A DNA stretch of 64,000 nucleotides from Stomoxys calcitrans (lineage: Eukaryota; Arthropoda; Insecta; Diptera; Muscidae), in contig NC_081555.1 of assembly GCF_963082655.1 (NCBI RefSeq), forward strand, positions 94,008,914 to 94,072,913, read 5' to 3'. The translations under genes were made by a program, and so were the position numbers. The notes under the pieces are model-generated. The model saw only the letters and a list, made by a program, of their open reading frames with translations. It was not told where the DNA came from and ran no database searches. Below, in pieces: positions 42,985-55,394 of this stretch. The stretch's first letter is position 1; every line of letters begins with the position of its first letter.

Positions 42985-43240
42985 ATGACAAGAGGCCTTA
43001 AGTGCCTGGGGGAATCCAGCCTACGAAAGAGGAATTCACTTATTATTCCTGACGTTTCAGTGCCCAGTCTTAGGTCATGCTTCCTTAGACCCTGGATAAG
43101 CAACGTCCTGGGCCGCGAAATTCTGGGTGACATGGTCTTTGCCACCCTGCAACTAGAGAACCAGCCCACGCATTTCTAGAGTGGCTGGGATCCTTTTCCG
43201 AGAAAATGACGCCAAACGCGTTAACAAAGAAGGACAGCCC
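42985..43240. other. GC-richer block of unknown origin
   Basis: Both strands are open for about 60 codons here and base composition is more even than around it. It reads like old transposon or gene-fragment sequence, but I recognise no family in any frame. Confidence 0.3.
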
Positions 43241-43269
43241 TGGTATGTCAGCAGTAGAGATGTACCTGT

Positions 43270-43810
43270 GAGTGATATTTCACACACGCACGGTCACGAG
43301 AAAAAATTTTACTCACGCACGACCTTTTTCTTTCGACGAGATGATGATTTCACTCACGCACGATTCAGGGGACACTCACGACTCACATGACACTCACGAA
43401 TCACTTACGACTCAGGAGAAAATCAAGACTCACGGTTCAACAAATAGTTTTCAATGAAGTAAATAATAATTTATTTCATGAGTCTCAAAAATCATTATTC
43501 ACAAAACTTAATGTAGATTTGAAATTGGTCAAATAAACCTATTTCAAATCTACATTGAGTTTTGCAAATAAGGCCGTTGTTAGTGCATAATATATTTCAG
43601 CCCTTATTTGATCTTTTCATTTTTATGCATCTTTTTAGCCCTGGTATTTGCAAGTGTCGTGGGTGTCTCGTGGGAGTCATGATTAGTGTCGTGAGCAGGA
43701 TTTCATTCACTCACGCTTACGCACGAAGAATTATAATTAAATCACGATCACGCACGATCACTTGATTGGATTTGGATCTCACTCACGCGTGACACGAGGA
43801 CTCACGGGCA
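43270..43810. repeat. CACTCACG-type degenerate short-repeat array
   Basis: CACTCACG, TCACGCACGA and ACTCACGA motifs recur irregularly at 43275-43440 and again at 43660-43805. The array is split by MITE P copy 5 (43491-43578) and some AT-rich DNA. Units are about 10 bp but irregular. Confidence 0.7.
43491..43578. repeat. palindromic MITE P, copy 5
   Basis: ATTCACAAAACTTAATGTAG and the right end CTACATTGAGTTTTGCAAAT are inverted. GATTTGAAATTGGTCAAATA meets TATTTCAAATC at the centre, which is shorter than in copy 4. It lies in the CACTCACG array. Confidence 0.85.
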
Positions 43811-43875
43811 CACCTCTAGTAAGCAGCCACATACAGCACGCCGTCACGTCGGATCTATATCCCATAGCAGAAGCA

Positions 43876-44262
43876 ATCCCATGGCAGCCGGTCGTACGTA
43901 CCGGATTGACCCGATTGGAGTCCTTCATCGGCAAGGGCTGTCGCCTCAGTGTACAACACACTGCTACAACAACCACATAGCAGAACAAAAAAATGCGCAA
44001 AGTTTGAGAAGTGATACCTGAATCCCTCAATCTTAGGACGATCTTCGTTGTCACGCACCCATGGCAGCCGGTTGTACGTACAGAATTGGCCCGATGGGGT
44101 CTTTCATCGGCAAGGGCTGCCACCTCAGGGTACAACACACTGTTACAACAACAACTCAATCCCATGGCAGCCGGTTGTACGTACCAGATTGACCCGATGG
44201 AGTTCTTCATCGGTAAAGGCTGCCACCTCAGTGTATAACACACTGCTACAACAACAAGAAGG
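43876..44262 (+). repeat. three SINE C copies in direct orientation
   Basis: Copies at about 43878-43980, 44058-44157 and 44159-44258. Each runs from CCCATGGCAGCCGGT through GATTGACCCGAT and TTCATCGGCAAGGGCTG to ACACTGCTACAACAAC. The second and third are only a few bases apart; the first is separated by about 77 bp of other sequence. Confidence 0.9.
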
Positions 44263-44345
44263 CCTAAGATGGAAGTGACATTTAAAGCTTATTTCGGGGC
44301 GCTCCTTCTTGTCCCAGGTGCAATTGGTTAATGTTTGATCCCTTA

Positions 44346-44715
44346 TATTGTTGTTGTCGTATCCACATTTGTATGTAGAGGAAGCGATCCTCGCCATGCT
44401 CCTTAGGTGAGCACGCTCGTGCCCGTCCATCGCAGCGGGAACATTATAGTCATTGGTTATTTAAATGCGCAAATAACTCGCCTTGTCATATCGAGAAGCA
44501 CAGACACTCAGTATTTAACCAAGAGCCGGTGCCGGCCGGCCTCACACTGAGACTCTCCATTCGATAGCGACTGCAATTTCAGCTACTCCGTACACACAGC
44601 ATTCCACTATGCGCAACCTGTGAACGCGCATAGTCTGAACGCCGAGCTTCTCGTCATGACGATGAACACCACACAAATCGGAGCTCAGAGTTTTACCCCT
44701 GTGGTGCTCATGGCG
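44346..44715 (-). repeat. SINE-like family B, copy 10
   Basis: Near-complete in minus sense, from TTGTTGTTGTCGTATCCACA to CCCCTGTGGTGCTCATGG, with GAGACTCTCCATTCGATAG and CAGCTACTCCGTACA internally. Confidence 0.85.
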
Positions 44716-45345
44716 GGCTTCTATATTGTTAAGTCCCCAATCTAAACCCCTTATTCCTCCTTATCCTAGGAATAGGGTACAAACGATTTATCCGCCCAGA
44801 CCATCTTCCCTTCATTATCATGTCCTAAACCACGACACTGTGTTGTGTTTGTGAGAAGGTATAGAGTCCGAGTATAGACCCCCTGGCTACCTCTGAGGAT
44901 GTGCGTCGTAGCCAGTAGCTTGAGAGCTAAACAAACTGTGTAGTTTCTGTTTTATAAATTATAAATAGTTCTAATTGTAGATTAAATTTTCAATTTTTCA
45001 GAATCATTTTTTTTTATTATTTAGTATTTCTGGAGTTCAGTTAAAGGAAATAAGCTTGATTTTTTCCCAATTTCCATGCCCCAATACCGATTAATAATAA
45101 ATTGCTATTTATAGAATCGATACCATTATCAATAACATAGTTATTGATGTGTGTGTTAGCTATTAGTAATAAAAACAATAAATTTAAAGTAATATACGTA
45201 TCTATCTTTTTCTGCCCCTTACATAATCTCTTCATTTGTATTTATAATGCATGGCATTATATGTCATTATTGTTGTTGTAATAGGCGTGCAATCTCATTC
45301 CTTATAAAGATAGAAAAAAAATCATAAATATACATTATTTTAAAT
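44716..45345 (-). other. non-coding DNA, PIG-A 3' flank
   Basis: No coding sequence. The last 100-300 bp next to 45345 are presumably PIG-A 3' UTR; the rest is unassigned. Confidence 0.35.
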
Positions 45346-47041
45346 TCATTTTGAACGTGGAAGATCTTTGGCCTTTTCCATATAGCGGCTGGGACGCATA
45401 TATTCTAAGAAACATAATATCAAATGTATCATGGAAATTGGCAATAATATAGACCAAACGTCGGCCCGTAAATAGGAATGTAAAATTTGTCCCAAACTAC
45501 GAGAAGGTTCCTTTAAAACTCTCTCATATACTTTCTCGGTACGTTGCGTAACATTAGTCCAATTATAGAGGGAAGCCACAATTTCATTACATTTGTATGG
45601 ACATAATACTGCTTTGGCTGATAACGTGTCATTATTATCATTTGTTGAAGGCTGGCAAGAGTTTTGCTTTTCATGCTTGTGTTTTGTATAATTCTTTTTC
45701 CTAGCTCCTTTTCCATCTGCTCCGTGTGTAATGCCATTTCCCATTGTTGATATACTACTAGGTCCGTTTAAGGCGCATTTTTCTCGAAAATTTGTTAAAC
45801 GCTTAATGGCTTTCATGATGCCATCGTAAATAGAATCTACTTCTGGTTCTGTAAGTATGATTAAGCTATCCGGCAAAACTTCTGGTATGCCACCTACACG
45901 AGTGGATACTACTTGTAGGCCACAAGCTGCAGCCTCCACAATAGCCATGCAGTAAGCTTCTGTTAACGAAGTATTAAGAAATATATGACCTTGCACCAGA
46001 TAGTCACGAACTTGAGCATGCTCTACTGCACCAATCATTTGAACTCTATCCTGCATATTAGCCTTTTCGCGTATTTCCTCCAACAACTCGCGTTTTAATC
46101 CATCACCAACAATTATAAAATGTACATTTTTCTCTCCTTTAAATCGTGGAATTATACCGGATAAGAGATCAATACCTTTACGATAAACTAAACGTGATGC
46201 AACAACAATGTTAACTGAAATATGAATGAAAGCACTAAAAAGATTTGTTCTCACATATCACAATTAAGCGCAATACTCACTTGTATCGTCCTGCGGCCTC
46301 TTGATAGGGTCAGGTGTAAACAGTACAGTATCAACAGCATTTGGTATTACGGAAACTTGATCCTTTGGAACTCTTGCACGCAAAACCGTATTTTCTTTTC
46401 CTATGAAAAAAAAAAAAAATAAACACGTAAGGCATAACGCACATTCGGGCCTTTGAAAATGAATGTACCTATATGAGAAACACATATACAATGATCCACG
46501 CATGTTAAATCAATTTCCAACATTTTGTTGGTAAAAACCGCAGACAAATCAGCGAACCCGAATAAGCTATGATCTGTGAATACAGTCTTGAAACAGAGTA
46601 CAAAGAGATTACTACCTCTTAGAGATGATGGTTTATTGTAATTCACTAACCTTTAATCCCATTAATGAACCAATTATCATGGCTTCATGACCCAAAGCCG
46701 AAAATGCGGAATGTCCATGCACAATTTCTATTTCTTCTCTAAGAAGGACAGCTCTTATTAGTGGTACATTGCATATCATCGTGGGCAATATAGATTGGCT
46801 ATAGAAAACTTTGATTGGCAAATAGTAGACTTTGAGACCATTTGTAAGATAGCGCACACCTTTGGAATCGCCATAGCAGTGAGTTAGAATGATTACCTAA
46901 AGGAGGAGCTGTTGTGTGAATATAATATCATTTCCGAACCAGTTCACAAACCTTATGTCCCCGTTTTAATAAAATTTGAGTTAAATTGAAGATGTGTTCT
47001 TCTACGCCCCCAATACTGGGATAAAAGAAATCGGATGCCAT
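45346..47041 (-). CDS. PIG-A: PIG-A, GlcNAc-PI transferase catalytic subunit
   Basis: The ER-membrane glycosyltransferase that adds GlcNAc to phosphatidylinositol, the first step of GPI-anchor synthesis. Five exons on the minus strand: 47041-46952, 46896-46651, 46586-46469, 46400-46281 and 46214-45346. They total 480 residues plus stop, close to the human 484. The start opens [20 protein letters not shown]. Then come [59 protein letters not shown] and [12 protein letters not shown]. The GT-B family-4 donor region is [13 protein letters not shown] ... [12 protein letters not shown], with the [20 protein letters not shown] acidic-loop motif. Near the C-terminus, [20 protein letters not shown] is the single membrane anchor. 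A Lys/Asn-rich stretch after VRGIPEV-type sequence ([14 protein letters not shown]) appears to be an insertion. Divergent from Hira; about 1.6 kb separates the start codons. Confidence 0.97.
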
Positions 47042-47289
47042 GCTATAAATAGAATACAACATATATTTATTGTCATTTAAGTAAGAATTTCTAAGAATAT
47101 TTTAATTATTACCATATTCGCATTGCAGAAAACAAAAAAAAACATATGATTAATCCATCTTCGATATTCTACCATCAATATGAAATTCGATAATGATAAT
47201 CGATAATTTATCTGCTCTGTTTTTTTCCTATTAAGGAGCTGTGCCAATCGGTAGCAATCTCCTATGGTGAGATGTCAAGCTGGATTTAA

Positions 47290-47475
47290 AAGGTGGTCTC
47301 ACGCGATCAGCTGTTTACAACCGGCTAGGTTTGGCGTTATTAATATGTCAGATTTTTTACATTCTTTTTGTTGTTATCTTCTTTTTTGCATAATCTCTGC
47401 TCACGTACACACACAAGATGGCGGATTGCACCTTATGAATTGTAGTTGTTGTACAAATGAGACCACCTTCGATTG
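47290..47475. repeat. MITE D, copy 2
   Basis: The ends AAAGGTGGTCTCACGCGATC and ACAAATGAGACCACCTTCG are inverted repeats. The interior TTGTTGTTATCTTCTTTTTT is shared with the 17.5 kb copy. Confidence 0.85.
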
Positions 47476-47866
47476 TTTCACCATGTAACATACTATGCGC
47501 GCGCTATAAAAATGCAACTGTGTAAACAAATCCTACAAAAAGCGTCGAATGATAGCAATCTCCTATGGTGAGATGTAAAAATAAACGAAATTATACTGGT
47601 GAGAAGAAAATTTCATTTTGCTGTGCCAATCGACCATTTTTTCTAACACTGACATATTTTGACATTTGTCAAAAATAAAAAGAAAAAAAAATAAAAGAAA
47701 ATAATAATTATTTGTGTAATGAATATTTTTAAAAAATATTTTCCATTTCTGCTAGCAGTTATATTGCAAACGTTGCAATATGGAGATATTTTAAGAGACA
47801 AGTAATGTTATTTTAAATGCAATTTGTATTCTATTGTTTTCATGAAAATGATCATGACATAATTAT

Positions 47867-48445
47867 CAGGTAGTGTACCGCAAACAGCTGAGTACAACTT
47901 TTCTCGCGAAGTTCACTATTTGTCAATGTGTTTTGGTTGTGTGTGTTTATTATATTTAAGAACCATAACACATAAACAACGAAAAATGAATCCAACTAGT
48001 AACTTACATAAAATCCGAGTTGCAGTATTTACCGATTTTGACAGACTCACGCGAAAAGCTGTTAACAGCCGTCCAAGTTTGACGGTATTAAGATGTCATA
48101 TTTTTGTTTGGATTCTCTTTTTTGGCATCTTCTTTTCCGCATATTCTCTGCTCAGGTACACATGCATATGTATACACACACGCACAAAAAATTATTTGAG
48201 TGTGTTGGCAAAACGTCGATCAGCAACCACCCTTAATTGTTTCGCCATGGTAACTCTTAAGAATGAAACAAAAGAAAACGGCAGATTTCTAATCGTTGTT
48301 TGTTCGTGATTGCCATTTTTTTGAGAGGGAAAATTCAGCTAATCGAAATCTATTGTCTATGACCATAATGCACGGACAAAACCAAATCTCGTCGACAGCG
48401 CACTTCGCTCGAAATAATTGTACTCAGCTGTTTATGCACTACCTG
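47867..48445. mobile_element. 579-bp inverted-repeat element with nested MITE D
   Basis: The left end CAGGTAGTGTACCGCAAACA is matched in reverse complement by the right end TGTTTATGCACTACCTG. The similarity continues inward (GCTGAGTACAA / TTGTACTCAGC) for about 45 bp with small gaps. The interior carries a MITE D-like copy at about 48045-48240. The 129-codon open frame inside it has no family resemblance. Confidence 0.75.
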
Positions 48446-48684
48446 GGTTAGTATGTCTTGACCAGCTATAAATTTGCTTACAAGACAACCCTATTTTTGC
48501 ATGTCTGGTTACTTATTACCGGTTTTATTTTATATAAATTGCAAAGTATTAACCCTCCATAAGGTACACAAGGAAAAAATGAATTAACTAAAAAACAAAA
48601 CTGGGAACCGACACAGCCAAAAAGAAAAAAAATTGTGTTGTTCTTTTAAACATCTAAATCCTTAAGACTTGCTAAACAATTTTG

Positions 48685-51600
48685 ATGAAACTTCTAAAAC
48701 CAAGTTGGGTACATCATGACGGTAATGATCTCACGAGAAAGTAAAGTCTTGCATATATCCTTTGTAATAAAAAAATGTATGCGGCGCGCGGCGTGTTTTT
48801 GCATGCCTATGCCGTGCTTTTTGTTTTGCAGAGAAACCAATTTTTTCCATTGACGTTCACCAGGATTGTCTTAAGTTTGCTACCGGCGGTCAAGGAGCGG
48901 ATTCCGGAAGGATCGTAATATGGAACTTATTGCCGGTGCTCTCAGAAAAAGATGAATTGGACGAAAATGTGCCGAAAATGTTGTGCCAAATGGACAATCA
49001 TCTGGCTTGCGTTAATTGCGTGCGCTGGTCGCAAAACGGTCTCATGTTGGCCTCGTGTTCCGACGACAAACTGGTGATGATTTGGAAACAATCAAAGGTG
49101 CTTTATAACGATATTGTCTCTTGTGGGTTTTTTTAATGCAATAAATTGTCGTTTAGGGTTCAAGTGGTGTTTTCGGCACTGGTGGCATACAAAAGAATCC
49201 AGAATCTTGGAAATGTGTCTTCACACTTCGCGGACATGCTGGAGATGTCCTGGATTTGGCTTGGTCGCCTCAAGATCGTTGGCTGGCTAGTTGTAGTGTG
49301 GATAATACAATCATTATATGGGATGTACAAAATTTCCCTGTCATTATCACCACTTTGAGGGGACATACCGGTCTAGTCAAAGGTGTTGCTTGGGATCCGG
49401 TTTGTAAGTATTTAGCCTCACAAAGTGACGATCGTAGTGTTAAAATTTGGAAGACTAGAGATTGGACCTGCAGTAGTACCATCACCGAGCCTTTTCAAGA
49501 ATGTGGAGGTACAACGCATATTTTACGTCTATCATGGTCTCCTGATGGTCAGTACTTGGTGTCTGCCCATGCAATAAATGGCGGTGGTCCCACGGCACAG
49601 ATTATTGAAAGAGAAGGATGGAAATGTGACAAAGATTTTGTGGGCCATCGAAAAGCTGTCACTTGCGTTCGCTTTCACACAGCAATATTAAAACGGCAGG
49701 CACCCAAATCACAAAAACCCCAACAATATTGTTGTCTAGCAGTAGGATCACGTGATCGCTCATTATCTGTATGGATGACAGCTTTGCAACGACCTTTGGT
49801 GGTGATACATGAATTATTCAATGACAGCATTTTAGACCTCTCTTGGGGACCCGAAAAATATATTCTGATGGCATGTAGTGGTGATGGATCCGTAGCATGT
49901 CTTCAATTTTCAGAAAATGAACTGGGAACACCATTATCCGAGGAAGATCGTAACGCTTTATATCAGCGAGTCTATGGGAAAAGTGTTGGCAATCTAACAA
50001 ATGGATCTGGTACTGCCAACGATGTACTTATCGAGAATCCTGAATTGATACTGCATAGCCAAAATAAAATAAAACCTCCTTCCCTGCCAACAATGACCAA
50101 TTTTAGTAATAACAATAGCATAGACAAGTCTGGGTCACTGGTCTCTTCAAATGGTTTCAGTGGATATGCGGAGAAGACTTTGAATTCTCAAAACTCGAAC
50201 AACAATAACAATGCAACTTCAATTGGATTTGGTCAGACGACACCAGTTAAAGCGATAAGCAAACAAATGGAAACGCGTACAAAAGATGGCAAAAGGCGTA
50301 TCACACCAATGTTTATTCCTCTCAATCCGGATGTAGAAGAAGCGACCACAACGACTTCTGCCAATAGCTTTACCTCTAAACAAAGTCAAGACAGTTCTTT
50401 GACGCCCTTTCAAATGCAAGCTCAACCTGTAGAATCTGTTACAACGAATGTACCTAGCAGTAACAATAAAGAGAATGCCCTTCAACAAACGACTACAAAT
50501 CCACCTAAAGCTAATCAGAGTGATCAAGATCTGGGGTATGTTTAAAAATTTACATTTTTATTTGATTAAGAATTGAAGAAATGTTCTATTATATTTTCAT
50601 TATGCAGACGCTTAGATCCTAGACTGGTCAAAAGTACTGACAAACCTAATCCAGAGCCCTTTACAATAAAGCAAGATGTTTTCAAAGAATTTCCACGGTT
50701 CAAAAGAACCCCCCAACATTTTGCTAGTTCGGAAACTACGGCTGCGTCAACCTCGTCCTCCAAAGTATATCAAGCTTCAACGGCAGGACCAAAAATTACA
50801 ATTACAGCTTCTACAAAATGTGAATTTCAAAAGACTGCAATGGATTACCGCGTACATGTAGCCAATGGTTTCGTGCAAACGGCAATGGGACCATTGGCAA
50901 AAGTAACAGCTATACGTTTGCCCACAGGAAAGCTATGGGAAACTTATGTCGGTAAGATTGATTTTATCGTAGAAAGAAAAAAGTTAACTTTATTTCAATT
51001 TCTATTGACAAACTATCGCCCTTTTTATTAACAGGTTCGCCTATTGTGAATTTCAATTTTTGTCTCAAATGCGTCATGCTTTGCAGTTTGGATGGATCCA
51101 TGCGCTTACTTGACTTACAAACGGGAGCTCCATTATTGCCAGTTATAACGCTAACCACAGCTGCCATACAGTGTGCCTTCGTAAGTTAATCAATACTTAG
51201 GGGTCTATTATGGATTGCAACCCAACGTCAGTTATGTTGCCAACGGGCAACTATTGTTTCGAATTTAGTTAGTAGCTTAGCGTTCAACACACTGATATTA
51301 AATCAAACTAACAAAAACTTCCAACTTGGTAACGCAACTATAGTTGAGTTGGAATCCCTAATCGACGCAAGTTTAATTCGCAGCTCTTAATATTCCGTTT
51401 TGTTTTTCTTTATGTAGTGCCCCAAAGGCTTGCTTGTAGGTGTTATAACCGATTGCGGCCTATTGCGCATATGGAATATAGAACAGTGTTCAAGTGTTTT
51501 GGCAACAACATGTTCAGAAATATTTGGCAAACATGGCTCCATTTATCAGTTAACTATTACCGAACATGGAGTTCCATTGATAATTTTTGCTGATGGCAAT

Positions 51601-52425
51601 GCCTATTCATACTCACCGCGAATGCAATCTTGGTTGGTGGTTTGTTCAAATGATCCCATAATGCGACATGGCGTTCGATCGTCCCTTCCAAATGAATTTC
51701 CCAAGGATTACATAGACTTTCCTCTTATGTCGGTTCAAGCTAGTACTAATTTTCTTTCCTCAACCAGTGCTGGCATTGAGCTGTAAGTCTCAATCTTATT
51801 TTTAAAAATGAAAGTTTAATAATTTTTCCTTTTTATAGTAATGCTAAAGATTGGCAATCTGTTGCAAAGGTATCTTTTGCTGAAAATCAAATTAAAATAT
51901 GTGAAATGATCAATTCCCCCGAAGAACTGAAGTTCTGGTATGGCATGTTGGTGTTTCATATTAGCATTAGCGGCGATGAGAAGAAACTTCGCAATCTGCT
52001 AAATAATCTAATAGATATCGAGGGACAAGAATTGAAAATTTTGGTAAGCTTTGCTATTTGAGGCATTGTGAAATTTGTTTAAGACACTTTTAACTGTTTT
52101 TTATATTAAGGGCATACCAAAACTTGAAATGTTGGAAATAACTTTAAGTCAAATAAAGCTGGTTCCCAGATGGCAACGTGTCTACATGGAATACAATGAG
52201 CTGCTTCAAGATATGAAAGTAATGAAACAAGAAACTTCACAAGAAAGCGTCAACAAAGACAGCATGGTGGTGGAAACGACAGAATTGAACACACCCTTAA
52301 GTTTACCATCACAATCATCGACAACGCTCATAAACACAATGTTAAAATCAGTTAAGGATATATCGGAGACAATAGTGGATAGCGGCGGAGCTGCTAATGC
52401 TGGTGAAAGTATGCAAACTGCTTAA
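48685..52425 (+). CDS. Hira: HIRA histone chaperone
   Basis: HIRA deposits histone H3.3 independently of replication and, in flies, is needed for paternal chromatin assembly. Eight exons: 48685-48721, 48832-49097, 49157-50535, 50608-50951, 51035-51180, 51418-51782, 51839-52043 and 52111-52425. All phases agree, giving 1018 residues. The start MKLLKPSWVHHDEKPIFSID matches the family. Residues about 15-360 form a WD40 propeller, with HLACVNCVRWSQNGLMLAS, LRGHAGDVLDLAWSPQDRWL and FVGHRKAVTCVRFH repeats. A Ser/Asn-rich linker follows, with the B-domain motif KDGKRRITPMFIP near residue 480, which in HIRA binds the chaperone ASF1. The C-terminal HIRA domain includes SPIVNFNFCLKCVMLCSLDG and DCGLLRIWNIE. 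A MITE F sits in intron 5. It converges with NELF-B. Confidence 0.98.
51203..51368. repeat. MITE F in Hira intron 5
   Basis: The left end GTCTATTATGGATTGCAACC and the right end TTGGAATCCCTAATCGAC are inverted repeats, about 24 bp long in all. The interior has GTTGCCAACGGGCAAC and CTTGGTAACGCAACTATAG. It occupies most of the 237-bp intron. Confidence 0.85.
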
Positions 52426-53345
52426 ATCTTTGTGGGCCATTGCCTAGATACCTGCTCAGCAGTAGTAAGTCCTGTTTTTTCCTTTGTTCATAATTTTGTC
52501 TCTCTCATTTTCCATCTAGAAGCTAAGCTTTGTGTGTAACAACAAATTTATTATTATTAGTTTTGCAACGTATCTGCCAATACACAGTGGTATTTTTAAG
52601 AAACCTTTAGAATATTTTCAAATTTAAGATACTATTTATGTTTCGATAAGGTCATAACTCAAAAAAATCTTTTGTTTTCATAAGTCGACGGATTATATGT
52701 TTCAACAATGGGGTGTTTTAAAAGAGCAGAAAGTTTAAATATGATCATGGATAATTAAGTTTAAACGTAAACATTTATTTCTTTTTTTTAATATTTTTAT
52801 TTTAACGTGGGCACTGGGCTCGGTTCAGTTCATAGTCTAGACCCTTTATCTCACGAAATGTGTTTTTTTCGCCCTCGCGTTAAACAACATCTTTATACTC
52901 AAAAATAAATAGTTCCCATATTTAATCGACTTGCAAAGCATAAAAGCGCATATTTTGTAAATTGTTTTTGTGTAAATTGGCTAAATGCAGAGTCTAGTCT
53001 AGTTTTCCATATGATTTTTTGACTTGGTCTAATTTAATATATTGCATGAAAACTTTTGAAGGGCTGTTTCCATATTGTTCTCAACCTATTTCCAATCTAT
53101 ACAAAAACAGACATATGTATTGGCTATAAGTTACACGAACCATAATAACGATATGCAAGCGCTCTGTGCCTCCTAATACCATACTACTGCTAGGTTGTTC
53201 CCCCTATTCTGTTTAAAATTTCGTTAAGTAAATTTTCGTTCATATTGTACGGATTTTAAACTAGTTATACTCTTTGTATTGTATATAAGTAATATTTATA
53301 TTTGGAATTTTTGAATGAAAAAATGTAATAATATAATAAATCAGA
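52426..53345 (+). other. Hira: Hira 3' UTR
   Basis: AT-rich, with no inserted repeat recognised. AATAAA lies near 53335-53340, just before the NELF-B stop at 53451 on the other strand, so the two transcripts end within about 100 bp of each other or overlap slightly. Confidence 0.6.
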
Positions 53346-53450
53346 AAAATTATACATCAAACATTACATTTCATATTAATGTACTTGGAGTGATGATGCA
53401 TTTTTTTTGTATTATTATTAATGGGTCTGTTTTGGATGGGAATAAACTTT

Positions 53451-55394
53451 TCATTGCATATAATGTGGACCGGGGGTGGGGACACTCTTAAGTGGTGAAT
53501 CGAAATCAACCTCTGTTTGTTCGGTCGGTGCTGGACATTCTTGTAAAGATGTTCGTTCTTGTAGTGTCTCGTACAGTTTATGGACAGCTTCATTGTGGCC
53601 AGCTGTGGGCTGCATGGCTTTCATTAATGTTGCCAAACGTCCAGAGGGTAATTTATTATGTACATACCTAAGAAAGCGAGACTTGTGTAAACAAACAAAA
53701 GTAAGTCGAAACCTATTGCTTACCACAATAATTTAATCATATGTCTGGTTACATTGTCTCTGGTAAGGCCGGCAAAGAGAAACTCATCAAATAAAGTTGT
53801 ACAAAAATCTTCGGTTGTAAACTCCTCAGCCATAGGAATAAGCAATGCAATCTGTATATATAAACAAACAGCAGAGTATAAAAGCATAGTATTTAAAGTT
53901 TAGATATATTTGTTTACCAGTGAATGTAAAAATGGATCTTCGTATGATCGATCATCCTTGCAGGATGATAATATTGCCAGAACTCGTAGAACACCTACAC
54001 GATCCTTTTGACGAGCTGTATTCAATGTGTAATACATGGCCAATATACTAGCTACCGAACTTTCTTGGATGTAAGCTTCGACTGCATCTGGTGCCGGACC
54101 AGAATGCTCAATGGTAGTCAGTGCCGACTCTCTTTCATCGGGCGGTAATTTGGAATGTAGACTGCGACATTGATCATCTACCATTAAGGACATTAGCGCA
54201 GGCAGGAATTTCGTTACTACTTGTGAATCCAATTTGGGCTCTTTGAAATCCTGTGAATCAATCATAACCCATGCACTCAAGCCCAAAGCCAGCATTCGCA
54301 ACAACAGGATGAGTATAGTGTTGTCACGCGGCAATCCTTCGTTATTGATTAAATGTTGTAATATCTTAATTGCCGATGTGGCTAAGAAATTAATGGCATA
54401 TGGGTCGCACAGTGTCATAGAAAGATCACCTAGAACTTGCTCCTGGCCCCTCTTTATGTTATCAAGAAAGCCTTGCAATTCTCGGGAACGTTTGATGTCC
54501 ACATTTTTCTCCCGTATGCAAGCGTCTAAACACCATGTGAATTTATGACACGGATCCACCGATATAATCTCTTGTACGTCAAGCTCATGCAAAGCCATAA
54601 GCAACTCAGCTCTTAAGGTACAGTAATGCACATTACGGGTCCTCAAGAATAATGTTCTCAAAAACTGCAGTACCATGTCATACAATTTTACACTGCGGCC
54701 AATCATATTGGCCAATTTCTGCACTACCTCTCCTTGACGTCTAACCTTGGGCGAAGGATGGAAAAATAGATTATTGAGATTTGTGTGGTCAAAAAGAATG
54801 TGCTCTTTTTCCCGTATGTATTGCGACAGTAGTGGGGATACTTCATCGCCAAACAAGGATTGATTGTCACGCCAAATTTGTCGTTTCACTTCAGTATCCG
54901 TATCAGCATACAGTTCACGATCTCGAACTAAAATGCGTAAATATTTGTCATCAATGTGAGGAGTATTACGCAAAATGGCCATAACCACTGGTCGAAGGGC
55001 TTTGACTCTAACCACAGGGAAGCTTTTTATCAAAAGTTCCTTTAGTTTCTTGTCACGTTCGCGTGGATCTTTTTGACCCAATTCATTTATGTGGGCTATC
55101 AATTTGTCTCGCAACTCCTCCATCAAAGAGGTGTGAAAATCTAAACGACGTACACCATGCAAATCCAACAACGGCAGCATGGGCCGCAACGAGGGAAGTA
55201 AAACACCATTTTCCAACTGTAAACAAACTCAAATTACTATCCTTAATTAGTCTACTTATTTATTTACTTGCCTGAAAACTCTCAATAGCCTTTAAAGGGT
55301 CGGTGCAAGAAGTCAATGCCTCCCTCAGATATGCTTGACCAGGAATATTTACTTCCTCCAAGCCGGTGCCGGTAAACTTTGGAGGCTGTGCCAT
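53451..55394 (-). CDS. NELF-B: NELF-B, negative elongation factor subunit B
   Basis: A subunit (COBRA1) of the NELF complex that holds RNA polymerase II in promoter-proximal pausing. Four exons on the minus strand: 55394-55272, 55216-53918, 53851-53724 and 53667-53451. They give 588 residues, close to the human 580. It opens MAQPPKFTGTGLEEVNIPG. Exon 2 carries most of the helical repeat body, including LLDLHGVRRLDFHTSLMEEL, KSFPVVRVKALRPVVMAIL, LFDHTNLNNLFFHPSPKVRR and DPCHKFTWCLDACIREKNVD. Exons 3-4 end in TRDNVTRHMIKLLWYVHNKL and a Thr/Pro-rich tail. Intron 1 uses a GC donor (CAG|GCAAGT), unlike every other intron here. It is head-to-head with the MADF-BESS gene, 0.5 kb apart. Confidence 0.98.

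Larger units (their letters stand above)
47042..48684. promoter_or_regulatory. PIG-A / Hira divergent intergenic region
   Basis: Near PIG-A it has ATCGATAATTT and TTCGATAATG motifs (about 47185-47212), similar to DREs. Two MITE D copies and a 579-bp inverted-repeat element lie between the genes, so the regulatory sequence of each gene is probably confined to a few hundred bases next to its start. The 3' part (about 48460-48684) is the likely Hira 5' UTR. Confidence 0.4.

Noticed and set aside
43779..44243. 154-codon minus-strand open frame
   Set aside because: It reads through three SINE C copies in antisense, so it repeats the same peptide; no real gene.
47920..48309. 129-codon + strand open frame
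   Set aside because: It lies inside the 579-bp inverted-repeat element and overlaps a MITE D copy; the product has no domain and consists of repeat-derived sequence.
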